From Ctenosaura bakeri (lineage: Eukaryota; Chordata; Lepidosauria; Squamata; Iguanidae): 64,000 bases of DNA. The notes beneath the pieces were generated by a model, which did no database searches, was not told the origin of the DNA, and saw nothing but the letters and a program-made list of their open reading frames with translations. A program made the translations under genes and the position numbers. Below, one piece after another: positions 42,801 to 55,651 of this stretch (the first letter of the stretch is position 1; each line of letters begins with the position of its first letter). The stretch is from positions 124,001-188,000 of the forward strand of contig CAOLHI010001254.1 of the NCBI GenBank assembly GCA_948474755.1, given 5' to 3'.

Positions 42801-43699
42801 ATCTGGGTCTTGAAGAAAAGAGATCTGTCTTCCCCATGACAGCAGTTCCCAACGCATGTTTTATGGAATTTGAGCTAAATATAAGACATACACAGGACAT
42901 TTGGAGGTGGAAACTAAGCAATCTGACCCATCTGAATCCCTTGTGTGTAATGCCTGTTCCTGTTGCACTAATAAGATTTGAAATGATCTCCCAGCTGAGG
43001 CCAAGTGAGGCCAATAGGTCTGGCCTCCTTCAACATGCTGACTCGAGGTTTCTGCAAGTAGACTGGCATTTTCGTTATGAATATTCATCTGGAGCTGTCA
43101 AAGTGGGTTGAAGGTCAGCAGGGGCACTGGAGACTTCCTTCAGAGTTAGGATCAGGTAGATGGGTGTATGTGACAAATTGAACTGTTGAGTGCACGTAAT
43201 AGACATGGACATGAGATCTCTTGCTAGAACAGGGAGCAATACAGAGTACCTACCACTTGTATTCACAAGAGCAACTAGAGGTATCTGATGGCTTAGAATC
43301 CTGTATTTTTGCATATTCAACAGCTAGCAATTTTTCTCAATGAGCCGGTAGAGAAAGGGTTGGTCATCTGAAAGCACACTCATCCATAGTCCAGAATACT
43401 GTTACTCACGTATCCGTGTGCAATTTGAGGTTACATGACCTTGTTTTGGATGGATGAAACAACTTATTCACCAGTGCTTGTCCCCTGTCAAAATTGCCCC
43501 CTGAAAGCCTGTCCCCTGTCAAAAACTGCCCCCTGAAAGCCATGGGGGAACACTGCTGTGGCCATGGAATGGTTGTGGAGGGGGAGCGAGGTGACCAAGC
43601 AGTGTGGACTGCCTCTCATCCTGCCTCTCTGCCTCTCAGCTACAGACAAAAGAGGACAGATGACAATAGGAAGGATGGGAGGCATTCCATGATGCTTGG
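39801..43699. other. Intergenic, nothing recognised
   Basis: A GGGACA-containing short repeat (AAGGGACACCTG-like, three to four times) lies at 40510-40620. A two-unit tandem of CCCCTGTCAAAA and GCCCCCTGAAAGCC is at 43478-43541. No gene or named element identified. Confidence 0.35.
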
Positions 43700-44544
43700 T
43701 GTTATTTCAACCATGGCACCCTCAGTGAGGACCCCCAGATATCCTTTTGATATCATTTAATTTGGCCTTAGCTGGACTCGCTTACGATTACCTCATCTCA
43801 CATGTTCGCAAGTTCTCTGGATAAGCACGGACAGAGAAGAGGCCGTTAATGGTTTGTATTCCATTTCTCTTTGTAGCCAGCAACCCAAAACTCGCCCGAA
43901 GCTTAGGGAACTTCCCGACACAGACTCCTCAATTGCCACGGGGCTCTCAGGCAAACTACTCTTGTGAGTTGGGCCATTAACGTTTCGGCCAAAGATATTG
44001 TTTCTACATGCAAATCTCATCACAAGAAACCTGACCTCACCAAATCCTTTTGTCCAGCACGGAAACCTCTTTTGTCCTCCTTTGGGACTGCCATAGCCGA
44101 AAGGCACAATCTTCCCTATAAAAACCCTTCATTTCTAATCGATGCTCGGATCACCTTTGACTGCCATCCCGCCTTTCTGTTGGTGTGTTTAAGGGACTCC
44201 CCTCAGTGCCCCACGCTGAGTCCTTTCCCCCGAATCTCCAACCTCTCCTCAGGACTACGGAACAGGTCGTATTGCCTCTCCCTGCAACTCTCTTTCTTTT
44301 CTAAGTTAGTTAGTCTATGTTTGTCTTCTGTGTTTTGTTCTTAATAAAGAATTATTTGTTATTTGGAACCACCTTGTCTAGCCACTCTCTAACCCGACGC
44401 TGTAGACATAGGGTGAAAGATCTCTCTTCGTTGCCCTGCCTCTCGCTAGCAAAAACAGTGCTCTGAGTCTAATTTCCCCATCTTTGATATTTTAATTGGC
44501 AAAGCCGGATGCCCCTTGCGGGACCCCCAGTTTTCAGGGTAACA
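43700..44544 (+). mobile_element. Solo LTR, family 1, copy D (diverged)
   Basis: Starts TGTTATTTC and ends GGGTAACA, with CTTGG on both sides as 5-bp duplication. TATAAAAACC is near 44117 and AATAAA at 44343-44348. The U5 part with AAGATCTCTCTTCGTTGCC matches copies A and B; U3 is more diverged. Confidence 0.8.
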
Positions 44545-44739
44545 CTTGGCTGCCTCCCCTCCCCTGCCCTGGTCACTCAACAGCTATAGCAGTGCACCCA
44601 CCCCATGGGCTTGAGAGCTGCTGAGGACAGGGAGAAAGAGAGGTATAAAACTGTGGCCACAGATCATTGGGTCCCACACCTACAATGCACCCTACTTTTT
44701 CTAGCCTTCACATTCTGCTATACGATTTCCATCAGAGGA
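44545..44739. other. Intergenic, nothing recognised
   Basis: Short spacer between the LTR and the BovB fragment. Confidence 0.4.
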
Positions 44740-45115
44740 ATTCTTGTTCTTGTTGTTATTTGCTGTCAAGTCAACTTTGATTTATAGTGACCCTATGAAA
44801 GAGAGAGCCCCCTAAGATCCCCAGTCATCAAGGGTCCTACTCAGGTCAAACCCAGGCCATGGCTTCTTTGATTGAATCAATCCACCTGTAGTCCCATCTT
44901 CTTCTTTTCATACTGCCTTCCACTTTACCAAGCATTCTTTTCTTTTCCAATCAGTCATGTAGCCTCATGATATATCCAAAGTACAATAGTCTCAGTCTAG
45001 TCATCTTCATTTCCGGTGAGAATTCAGGCTTGATTTGCTCCAAAATCCATCCACTTGTCTTTACAGCAGTCCATGGCATCTGTAGGAAGCTCCTTCAGTA
45101 GCACATTTCCTATAA
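44740..45115 (-). mobile_element. BovB LINE 3' fragment
   Basis: On the plus strand, inverse BovB 3'-end blocks follow in order: TTTATAGTGACCCTATGAA, GGCTTCTTTGATTGAATC, ACTGCCTTCCACTTTACC, TCATGATATATCCAAAGTAC and CAGTCCATGGCATCTG. BovB is an RTE-clade LINE known for horizontal transfer among squamates and mammals. No intact frame remains. Confidence 0.8.
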
Positions 45116-45184
45116 GCTGTTCCCACCAGCTTTCTGCACTGTCTAGCTTTCACAAACATGCATAGAAATTGGAAGTATAATAGC

Positions 45185-45445
45185 CTAGATAATTCTGACC
45201 TTGACTATGTATGTATATGGGCCTCCAAGTCACCTGCTAACTTATGGGAAATGCATGAACTTCATAGGGTTTTCATGGCAAGGAATATGGAGAGATGGTT
45301 TGGTCAGTTCCTTCCTCTGAAATATAGCCTGCAGTATCTGTTGGCAGTCTTCCATTCAAATACTAGCCAGGGTTGGCCCTGCTTAGCTTCCAAGATCAGA
45401 CAGCCTTTAGGGTATTTAGGCCCTGGTATGTTCTACGTTCTGGTA
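45185..45445 (-). mobile_element. 5S rRNA-derived SINE (5S-Sauria type)
   Basis: About 45340-45430 is the inverse of 5S rRNA: CTTCCATTCAAATACTAG corresponds to the CTTGGATGG region, and GGCCCTGCTTAGCTTCCAAG to the A-box/intermediate region. The left part is an inverse BovB-type tail. The 5S head makes it a Pol III SINE, not a functional 5S gene. Confidence 0.8.
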
Positions 45446-45446
45446 T

Positions 45447-45715
45447 GAACCAATGTCACATAGTTGTTTGAGTGTTGAACTATGATGGAAACCCACTGGG
45501 TGACCTTGGGCAAGTCACATTCTCTCAGTCTAAGAGGAATACGAAGGCAAACCCACTATGAACAAAATTAACCCACTCTGAACAAAAAACAAACAAACCC
45601 CACAACAACCTCAACACAAACAAACAAAAAAACCCATGACCCTGTGACAGGTTTGCTTTAGGGTCCCTATAAATCGTAAACACCTTGAAGGTATATATAA
45701 AGCAACAAGGTATGT
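45447..45715 (+). mobile_element. Sauria-type SINE
   Basis: A degenerate tRNA-like head (GTTTGAGTGTTGAACTATG), then GACCTTGGGCAAGTCACATT and a BovB-like tail with CTATAAATCGTAAACACCTT. The orientation is opposite to the adjacent 5S-derived SINE. Confidence 0.75.
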
Positions 45716-47146
45716 TCCATGGCCCAGCCCAAACCTCAAGCAGCAGATTTCCACAGAAAACCAAGTCCTCTGTTCAGGTTTTAGCCATTCCGTTTTGAAA
45801 TTGCTTTCTAGCAGTTGATCTACTAAAGACACCACCCATTTTTACGTATTTGGCGAAGGACAGAGGGCAGAGTGTATTAAGGTGACAGTTATCATAATGC
45901 TTTATAAACATGAAGTCACAGCTACAGCATTTATGCCAGATTTCACTGCAACATGAGTTCTGTAGCCTTAAGTCAGGGATGGTCCTTGGGCCCATAGCCC
46001 TTGGACTAAGGGCCATATGTGCTTCCAGCTCTATTTTTTGTAGTTCCTAGCCCCTCAAATCATGCCGATAAAATTCAATGAAAATTCAATGTAAATTTGC
46101 AACACCAACTGTGTTGCAAACTGCAAAAAGTCAAAAACTGCAAAATGTATTTAGTGATTTGGTAGCAAACTTGAAAAATTCCACTAAAAAATGTCCTGAT
46201 TGTTTTGACAACTTCTAGCAATTTTCCACCAAAATTCAGCAGTGGGGTCTGTGTGTGCAAATTCTGATGGATTCTGAGGGAGGCCAATGTGGCTCCTGGA
46301 CCTGCTGAAATTGTCCAGCATTGTCTTGAAGATTCATCAGTATCTACCTATTCCAAGAAACCACATCAAATACAGTTTTGATGAGATTATATGGGACGGC
46401 TTAAGGTGAATGCATCACCATGGTTTGGTCCAGGTGTGCTAACATATCCTTGTGAACACACAAAGAAGTACAATATATAAAGTGGAGACAAAACATAACT
46501 TTGCTAAAACTTGTTCTTTGATCACTTGAAAGCCTTTTCCCATTCACTTACTTACTAAAGCATTTTTTCCCACAAGCTCTGAAACGATAATGATGTTGCT
46601 TTGTTTATTTGTTTTGCTTTGTTTGTTTAATTTGCACATGCAAGCTGAGTTTGTTAGGACCCAGGAGTTCCCAGCTGCAGAAACACATAGCACATAACAC
46701 CAGAACACTTGGCCTTGGTGGATGGGGTGAGTATGTGGGAGTTGGGCCCATAATGTTCCACTAGAATATTTTAATCTTATCTTGGCCAAGATAAAATATG
46801 GGTTCATTGGAATTTCAGCGAAGGAAACCTTTTAGCACATTTTTTTAAAAAATAGGTAAGATGCTACTGAAAATGCAGACTTTGCCCGGAAAGTTAAGAA
46901 GAGTGAAGAGAATTGCATCCTAAAGCAGCAGTGGCAGCCAGGCCCAGCTCTATTTTGCTTTGGTTCCCACAGCTGATAAGAGGCCCTTGCTACATACTAT
47001 GTGCCACTGCTTTTCTCTAAAGGAGAAAAGAGCAGCCAGGATTTTTAGGCTGTAAGCCTGAGGGCAGAAAACTGTCAAATTAAAGATTTGTAAGCTGCTC
47101 TGAGACCATTTTTGGCTGAAGGGTGGGATATAAAGGCTAATAATAA
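45716..47146. other. Intergenic, nothing recognised
   Basis: No supported feature. Confidence 0.4.
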
Positions 47147-47573
47147 TCTCCTAATATATAAAAGTCAAAGTTTGTTTGTTTGTTTGTCTGTGTCAGGCTA
47201 GAAGACTCATATGGTTGGCTGTGTCAGAAGCAGACCTCATATGCTTGGCTGCCTAAGAAGATTCTATGGAATCCTGGGGTTTGCAGTTTAGGGAGGGACC
47301 TTTAGAATTCACAGACAGAGAGCTCTTGGGTCTGGCCAGTTGAGATGGAGATGAGGTCTAGCAGCAAGGAGGAGGGCAATGTATTCCCTCAGGAACCCAA
47401 CCTCTATATGTTAATAACTCTAAAAACAGATTGGATAGGGGAATATGTGGAAAAGTTACAGGTACTGGACAAGACAGTATGGGGAATTAGAGACACAGGA
47501 TCTCAAACCTTTCTAACAAGTATTACATATGAGAAAATAAAATATTGGGCAACACTGGGTACATACATGCTAG
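47147..47573 (+). mobile_element. Non-autonomous Helitron, copy 2
   Basis: Starts TCTCCTAATATATAAAAGTC after an A and ends GGGCAACACTGGGT, spacer, CTAG before a T, giving the A|T insertion site and CTRR end of Helitrons. A short TTTG run follows the 5' end. An open frame (47345-47581) matches translations of the other two copies but is not a recognisable protein and carries no Rep or helicase motif. Confidence 0.85.
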
Positions 47574-48821
47574 TAGTGTAGTAGTACTAGTAATAACAAT
47601 AACAATAATAATACTGCCATCCATAATAGATCAGTGGTAGGACAATGTTCTGCAACCACCATCCCAGAACTGCTCAGTGATATCTGTCTATTTATTCCCT
47701 TTTTAAAAGGAACCACCAAATTACTTTATGCATCATATACTGTATTCATTAACATACGTAAATGTGTGTCCTCTTTCACTCTCTTCTTGGTTGATGCATT
47801 TCTCTTTTTTTGGTGATGCATAAATAAGAATGGCAGGATGTTCACCCTCACAAGCATTCTATCTGACACGATGTGGAAAGTGAGTCACAATTCTGTTTGT
47901 AGCTGTGACAGCAGACGACCAGGGACCAGAGACCATGAAAAGCTCACAGCATGGGAGCTGCTGGACAAGGACAACCTGGTTTTATTCTGGTCCAGTGAAG
48001 CAATTTTTTTCATTTTCTTGGCATTTTCTTGATGTTCTCATTATTCATGCATTGCCAGAACAGAGCGAAAGCATCACTCAAAGAGAGGGTAAAAGAGGAC
48101 AATTATTTGCATAAAACATGCATATGCTAATCTATAGGTACAAGGATGCAAATGATCACTACAGACTAAATAGAAATGCCATACATCTCTCCATAGTGGA
48201 GAAGATTGTGAGCCAGTGACACTGTGTGCCTGCTCTGATTCTGCCTGCTGGTCCCGGCTCCCTTTTCTTATTCTTTTAAAATGGGGAGTGGACTGTGCAA
48301 GTCTTAAAACAGAGCATGTGATTAAACAGAGGACCATCCTGAGCACAGTAGGATGCTCGGACACCCTAGGCTTTCAGCATTTCTCCCACAAATCAGTCCC
48401 ATTCAAATTCTGATCAGCAAGTGGCTGGGGGCACTGCTCAACCAGCTTCATTAAGAAGAAAAAAAGAGAAGTAGAAGAAAGATAATTTGCTGGATGAACT
48501 GACACACTCTTCTCATCTGCTCAGCTGAGAAAATGCTCTGTTTCTGCTTCACTGGGCAATCCCCCTTGTGTTGTTCCTCCCCCCTTCCTCCTCCTCCTTC
48601 TCCTCCTCCTCCCTGCTATAGAAACCCTGGAGATAGTAGTAAGCCTGCCTAACAACCAAAGGGACAATGCATGGAAGGGTGACTGCCATTCTCCTACAAA
48701 CGCCTGCTTTGATACACTCACATCAGTGGCTTCATTCTAGATTCTGCACAGTGGAAAAAGAATTGTTATACCAATTCTTTTGTTTTAAGGAGATCTCAAG
48801 TACAAACAGAGAGAGAGGGGG
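47574..48821. other. Intergenic, simple repeats only
   Basis: A TCC-rich run lies at about 48580-48612. Otherwise nothing recognised. Confidence 0.4.
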
Positions 48822-49744
<923 letters not shown>

Positions 49745-50409
49745 AAGAGAGAGGCAAATTCCCTTACAATGGCTCTGAAGTTACTCAGACACCTTCAAGT
49801 ACACTTAGAATGTTTCTGAAATATTAAAAGAGCTATTTTAATAGAAGATTACCACTGCTCTCCCCGATTCTGAAAGTCTACCCTCTCATATAAGGATGAG
49901 GAACATGTGAATGGTGATGGACAATGGAAAGTACAGTCTGAAAAATTCAAGATAATTACATCTTCCTTATCCTCCATCCCAATTGATAGGAGTGGCTACA
50001 TCAGTGCCAAGTGGGAAGAAGAAGAAAAGTTCCTTCTTCCATCCCTCTCCATTGCTTTGACACATTTGTTAACAGCATTACAAAGGAGATCACTGAAGTT
50101 AAGTTTTCCACAGAGTTCCCATAGTTTTCCATAGAGCTCTGCTCCTCCAGCTACTACTGATTTAAAGAAAATGAAGATAGGAGTGTTTTTTAACGAGTGG
50201 TAGAAATAAATTTGAGGAGCTGGCAAGAGATGATAATTATTCTAGGACTGGACTTTAATCCAAGCTAAGGGAGAGTTTCAGGGCTTGTTGTGTTTGCCTC
50301 TCACAGTATCATAAGCATGGAAAGTACCCCAAGGACCACCAGTTTGACACCTGACAGTGCAGACTCCCCAGCTAAAGTATCACTGGAAAGTGCCCATCTA
50401 ACAGCTGTT
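49745..50409. other. Intergenic, nothing recognised
   Basis: No supported feature. Confidence 0.4.
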
Positions 50410-50653
50410 AAAAAATTTGCAGTGAAAGAGATCTTTCAAACTATGCTATTCCACTTTTGAACAGCTCTTATAGAAAAGTGATTCATGTCTATATCTATAT
50501 CTATCTATATCTTTATCTATATTTATATCTGGAAACTCCTTTCTTATGAATTCATTGGATCAGGTCCTAGCATTTGGAGTGGCACAAATCTTGTTCCACT
50601 GTCTACATGACATCCCTTCAGATTGCTAAAGATGGCTATTATATCACGTCTTA
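50410..50653 (-). mobile_element. Old CR1-like LINE, segment 1 of 3' end
   Basis: Degraded CR1 3' part (CTACATGACATCCCTTCAGA, GATGGCTATTATATCACGTC) with an inserted TATC microsatellite at 50483-50530. It continues, after two nested elements, at 51313. Confidence 0.7.
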
Positions 50654-50843
50654 GGCTATTTCTGCCCTACACTGTTATAGTGCTATCATTCCACTTTCAA
50701 CATGCTATAGAATCCTGGGGTTTGCAGTTTAGGGAGGGGCCCTTAGAATTCTCAGCCAGAGAGCTCTTTGGCCTCAGGAAACTATGAAGCCCGGAATTCC
50801 ACAGGATGTTGAAAGTAGATAACAGTGTAGTGCAGAAATGGCC
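50654..50843. mobile_element. Palindromic family A copy inside the old CR1
   Basis: GGCTATTTCTGCCCTACACT and the inverse TAGTGCAGAAATGGCC at the ends. The left interior reads TTTGCAGTTTAGGGAGGGGC and AGAATTCTCAGCCAGAGAGC. Confidence 0.85.
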
Positions 50844-50878
50844 TCAGTCTACTCCAGGGTGAGCTGGAGTTCCTTATA
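50844..50878 (-). mobile_element. Old CR1-like LINE, short middle segment
   Basis: CAGTCTACTCCAGGGTGAGC and TGGAGTTCCTTATA match the degenerate CR1 stretch between the two nested insertions. Confidence 0.5.
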
Positions 50879-51312
50879 TCTTTTTTTTTTTATATAGCTT
50901 TCTTTCCAAACTGTTTATCATCTTGTGTCTGTGTCAGTGTCAGACAAAGGCCTCATATGATTGGCTGCTTGTGAAGATTCTATGGAATCCTGGGATTTGT
51001 AGTCTAGCAGGAGGCCTTTAAAATTCCCAGCCAGGGAGTTCTTGGACCTCAGTCAACTGTGTCTGTCTTGAATAGACTGGTTGCTATGGAGATGAGGCCT
51101 AGCAGCAAGGAGGAGGGCAGCATATTCCCTCAGGAACCCAACCTCTGCATGTTAATAACTCTGAATATAGATTGGATTGAGGAATATTGGGAAAAGTTAC
51201 AGGTACTGGACAAGAAAGTTTGGGGAATTAGAGACACAGGATCTCAAATCTTTCGAACTAGCATTACCGATGAGAAAATAAAATCCCAGGCAACGCTGAG
51301 TATATATGCTAG
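50879..51312 (+). mobile_element. Non-autonomous Helitron, copy 3, inside the old CR1
   Basis: Starts TC after A50878 and ends CCCAGGCAACGCTGAGT, spacer, CTAG (51309-51312) before T. The interior matches copy 2, including ATGTTAATAACTCTGAATA and AAGTTACAGGTACTGGAC. The first 40 bp are diverged by a T-run. Confidence 0.85.
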
Positions 51313-52335
51313 TCCTTCATAAATTGTGGTGTCCAGTAATGGATACCATACTCTACATGAGGTCTAACCAAAGCAGATTAGTGTGATATTTTTTTCTTTG
51401 ATCTGGACACTACAGTTTTCTTGCTAAACCCTAGAACTGCATTGGCTTGTTTTTACCACATCACACGGCTCCCTCATGTTTCAACGTGATCTGTCAAGAT
51501 CCCTAGATCTATTTCATAAGTACTGCTATCAAGGTAGGTGTTATCTGTCATACATTTGTTTATCTGATTTTTTTCTCTGTCTAAATGCTGTACTGTATCC
51601 CTGTTGAACTTAATTGTGTTAGCACTGGCTCATTCCTCTAATCTTGTAAAATAATCTTCAACCCTGCTTCTGTCTTCTGAAATATTAACTACTCCTCCTG
51701 GTGTTACCTACAAATTTGATTAACATCCCTTCTATTCCATTATCAAAGTCATTTATAATGATGTTGAATAACACCAGGCACAGGATAGAATTCTGTAGCA
51801 TCCCTACTAGTCACTTGTCTTCAGGATGAAGAGGAACCGTTGATGAGTACTTACTTGGATTTCAGCCAGTTGCACATCCATCTAACATGCAGCACTGTCT
51901 AGCTTATTTTTTACAAGCTTTCTGCAAGAATATTGTTGAGTACCTCTGTAACAACCTTACCAAAATCAAAACATACTACATCCACAGCATTCCCCTGATC
52001 TACCAAACTCTATAAAAAAAAATAAGGTTAATCTGATTTGTTTTTGAAAACTGCATGCTGGCTAGCTCTTAGTATCACAGCATTCTTTTTACAGACTGAC
52101 TGTTTAATGATCTATTCTGGAAGTCTTTTTGGTATTGACATCAGACTGAAATTTTAGGAGTCCTTCCCTTCCCTTTTTCCTCCACCTGTCTGCATGGAGA
52201 TCACCTGTTCTCCAAGAATTCTCAAAGCTTATAAGTTGCTTTCCCAAAGTCTGTTTCTAAGATTGAATTCAGAGAATTTTGCCAGCCTCTATTAACAGGT
52301 GAGGACAACCTCTAATGAACCAGGAGACATTTTTG
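51313..52335 (-). mobile_element. Old CR1-like LINE, main segment
   Basis: A degraded RT region in the same order as the young CR1: GGTGTCCAGTAATGGATACC, CATACTCTACATGAGGTCT, CATTATCAAAGTCATTTAT and CATCCACAGCATTCCCC are aligned counterparts. Frame broken many times. Confidence 0.8.
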
Positions 52336-52493
52336 CTTTCCCCCAGATCTTGATGGACTACATCCACTGAACTTTCTCCCCAGGGTCCCCTGACTGGCAA
52401 ATCATGCCCTAGAAGCCTCTGGGAGGTGCAATATGCCATTTAAATGTAATTTGCCTCTAGTCTCCCTACTTTTAGGTCAAATAAAGCATTTGT
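52336..52493. other. Short spacer, nothing recognised
   Basis: No supported feature. Confidence 0.35.
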
Positions 52494-52729
52494 ACCATCG
52501 TGGTATAGTGCTTTGAGTGTTGGACTAGGACTTTGAGAAACCAGAGTTCAAATCCCTTCTTGGCCATGGAAGACCAGAGGGTAAGCTTAGACAAATCACT
52601 TTTCTCTCAATCTCAGAGGAAGACAATGGTAAATCTGCTCTGGAAAACTCTTGCCAAGAAACCCTCCAAAATAGGGTTGCCTTAGGGTCAACATAGGTCA
52701 GAAATGACTTGAAGGCACATAACAACAAG
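52494..52729 (+). mobile_element. Full-length Sauria-type SINE
   Basis: tRNA-like head with A-box area GTGGTATAGTGCTTTGAGTG, B box GAGTTCAAATCCC, middle AAATCACTTTTCTCTCAATC, BovB-type tail GGTCAGAAATGACTTGAAGG and terminal ACAACAA. The most complete SINE in the window. Confidence 0.9.
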
Positions 52730-52839
52730 GTATTTGCTAGAAACAGGATGTGACCAGAGAATAACTGACAGAAGGACACATCAAGTCACCATAGGTTTTG
52801 TCTTCTTGTCGGTTACTCTCTCCACCATGAAAGATATGC

Positions 52840-53170
52840 ATCCTGCAGGAATACGTTTGAAGGAAATGATCTCTAAAGCCCTATACAGCTCAGGTCCAGG
52901 TTATTTGAAGGAATATTGTCTTCCGGGGGCGCCTTTCTCTCTCTCCCACCAATCTCACACGTATATTTGGTGGGAACATGGGAGAAGGCCTTCTTTGTGG
53001 CAGCTCCCAGGCTCTGGAATTCCCTTCCCAGACAGGTTAGACTGTTACACTCTTTATTATTTTTCCATAAGTAGGTGAAGACCTTTTGTTTCAGCAGGTG
53101 TTTTAAGAATTGTTTGCTTTAGGAAAATGGGTGTTGCATGATGTGGTAATTGGAATGGTAACAACAACAA
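52840..53170 (+). mobile_element. L2-like LINE 3' end
   Basis: The frame RRPSLWQLPGSGIPFPDRL matches the RAFSVAAPxLWNSLP-type end of L2 reverse transcriptase ORFs. An (AAC) run at 53161-53173 closes it. Confidence 0.65.
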
Positions 53171-55264
53171 CAACAGATTACTCCCTTCTTTCTATTGGCT
53201 CATCACCCTGAGATTTCAATTCTTATTCCAGGGAGGTTGGGATGCCCAATGGCTGCCTAGTCTTGTAATATTGATAGGGTCTATACCATTCACCTGCAGT
53301 GCTTTCTAGTGTTGCCGATTGCCCCACGTACTTGCTCCATGGATCCACAGATTCATTCATATGATGGCAATTACACTTGGCAGCTGGAAAGTTGGGGTGT
53401 CCCTTCTTTTGCCTGCCTGATATACATCAACCTGGGAATTTTAGATGAAGGAAGCGACCACCATCATCAGGATGGAGCTCACAGAGGTGTGGCCATATTT
53501 TCATCTGTGGGAACTGTGGGAGAGTAAGGTTAGTTCCAGAGCCAATACTTGCGTTAGACACTATAAGACATATGCTGAGGCCGATACCATAGTAGAAGGG
53601 GCAACCCTTCCAAGCTTGGTATCTTTAGGTCATGAAGCATCTCCTTCTTGTAGTCACTACCTGTCCACCACTTCTCATGGATGGAATGAATAATTAATGA
53701 AGTGTGATGCCATGGACTTGTATTGGGAAATGTTTAATTGATTGGTTTTATAACAGCGTATAAGGTAAAGAACTGTTGAGGAGGGGAAAGAGTGGAAAGT
53801 TGGAGTGAACACTAACGGTGGAATGTTTAGGGGGATTTGCATACGATTGGTGAATGACAGTTGGTGAAAGGCAGTTAGACAGATGGTATTTGGGGCATTA
53901 GTGAGACAGTTGATTAGTTAGGTACTTGGTATGGTTGAACTAAGTGAAAGGATGTGGAAGATTTATGATTAAGATTCAGTCAGATTTGGGAAGAAGTAAG
54001 TGGTATTTTAACAGTCTGAGTTAGCTAGAGAGGAATGTATGTGACAGTGTGTGTGGTCTTTTCAACATAATAAATATTTAAACTGCTTTGTTACTTCTGT
54101 AAAAAAAGAATTGTTTTTACTTTTTATACACTTTTGGCCTCCAGAAATGCTATCTGACTGAAAACTTGCATTCAGGCAAGGTGTCTTGGTGGAAGCATTG
54201 AATAAAGATAGGTGCCGTCCATTGGGGATAGAAGTTTTACAAACTTGTCATAGGAACCTTGAGAGAATGTAATTGGTCCCCACAGTTGATGCCACGCAAA
54301 TGGAACAGGAAAAAAAAATCTTTACACTAGTGACAGAGCTGAGGGACCAAGGAAAGCCCTTAGTTTTGGTGATTGCAGGGAGCTCTCTGGAAGTCTTCAT
54401 ATTTGGTGGGTTAAAGGATAGAAATCCCACATTTGGCCACGGTGGTGGAATTTCCAGAGGGGAGCCCGCATGGTTGGTGACAAGGAAGGGGTTTCTAGAG
54501 AGGAAACCCTCACATGTGGTGACAGTATGGCAGCTGGAAAACCCTACAAAGAAGTAAAAGGGAAAAATCATAATCTGTGTCTGTGTTGTCCTCTGTTTCT
54601 TGGAGAGGATGCATACTGAGACTAGAAACTGGATGGCCAAGCTCTTCAGAGTCTGAGAACCATTTTTGACCTCCTCCAGCCTTGTCAGAACACAGTGCAC
54701 ATCTGAACCACTATTGTGGAGAGAAAATTTTTTACCTCCAAGTGGCAAATTGTATTTCCTGTGGGGTGCACAGTTTTCCATTTAAATGAAATGTTGCCCC
54801 TTGGGTTTATTTTTAGCTAGGAAAAGTCCTTTTAGAAACAGAAGTATCTAGAAAGGTCCATGTAAAATTAGACAAACAAACCCAAAAGTTTTTTCTGGCC
54901 TAAAGCATTTAAATATTAAATCACACAACCTAAGACATCCCAGGGTAAAATATGCTATTTGGTGTTTGTATTGGGGTAGAGCATGTCTGGGGGTTAAAGG
55001 AAGTCTTTGGAGTTGTACTGGGCCCCCCAATGGGTGCAGGTAGCTCATGTGCCAACTCTCCCCACCCCTGGCCTAGTAAATCTAGAGAAAGGATGAGAGG
55101 CGAGTGGGTGAAACATGAAAACATCTTCAAAAAGCCCCCTCCCTAGATCCGGTTATGGCCACATAAGTGTGCATGGAACAATTAAATGAGTACAAAACAT
55201 TTCAAACAAAGATGAACCTGTGTTGATTACACACAAGTAGTTGCGAGTAAAAGTACTTTTACAT
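53171..55264. other. Intergenic, two unassigned open frames
   Basis: Frames at 54248-54781 (-, 177 codons) and 54273-54557 (+) have no recognisable domain. A TATAAGG (53759) to AATAAATATT (54069) spacing could mark an old LTR. I do not call a gene. Confidence 0.3.
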
Positions 55265-55540
55265 ACCTTATAATGAGTTTCCCAGGCTGCACTGGAGCAG
55301 GAAGAGCGACCGCTGTGGCTCTGGAGGCTCCGCACGCATGGCAAGTGCGCATGGAGCCCTGGAGCAATACGCGATCGAGCACCTTTCAGCCAAAAATGAA
55401 AAAGTGTGTGAGCGGCGCCTGCCCTACCCTGGAGCATTGTGCAATTGGGAGTGCATCGTGCTGATAGCTCCTCACAATCGCACAATGCTCCAGGTGCCCT
55501 TTCGCATGGCAAATGCTGTGCGAAAAGAGTCTAAGTTTGA
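55265..55540. mobile_element. Hairpin-bearing TIR element (family B), copy 3
   Basis: Inverse orientation relative to 23847. It has CCCAGGCTGCACTGGAGC, AGCCAAAAATGAAAAAGTG, the hairpin CCTGGAGCATTGTGC with its exact inverse (55428-55494), and the end GCTGTGCGAAAAGAGTC. Its left end is not clear. Confidence 0.7.
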
Positions 55541-55651
55541 TTTCTTTCTCTGCTAGTTACTGTGTGTGTGTTTGGGGCAGAATGGATTTCTAGGGGAGGC
55601 ACATCTACCTTATGGATAAATTGACCTCCCATGTTTGCTGCTTGAGACACA

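Noticed and set aside
45340..45430. Functional 5S rRNA gene
   Set aside because: Only part of 5S is present, diverged and fused to a BovB-type tail, as in a SINE.
54248..54781. 177-codon minus-strand open frame as a gene
   Set aside because: No recognised domain, no splice or promoter context, and a second frame on the other strand overlaps it. Length alone is compatible with chance in 64 kb.
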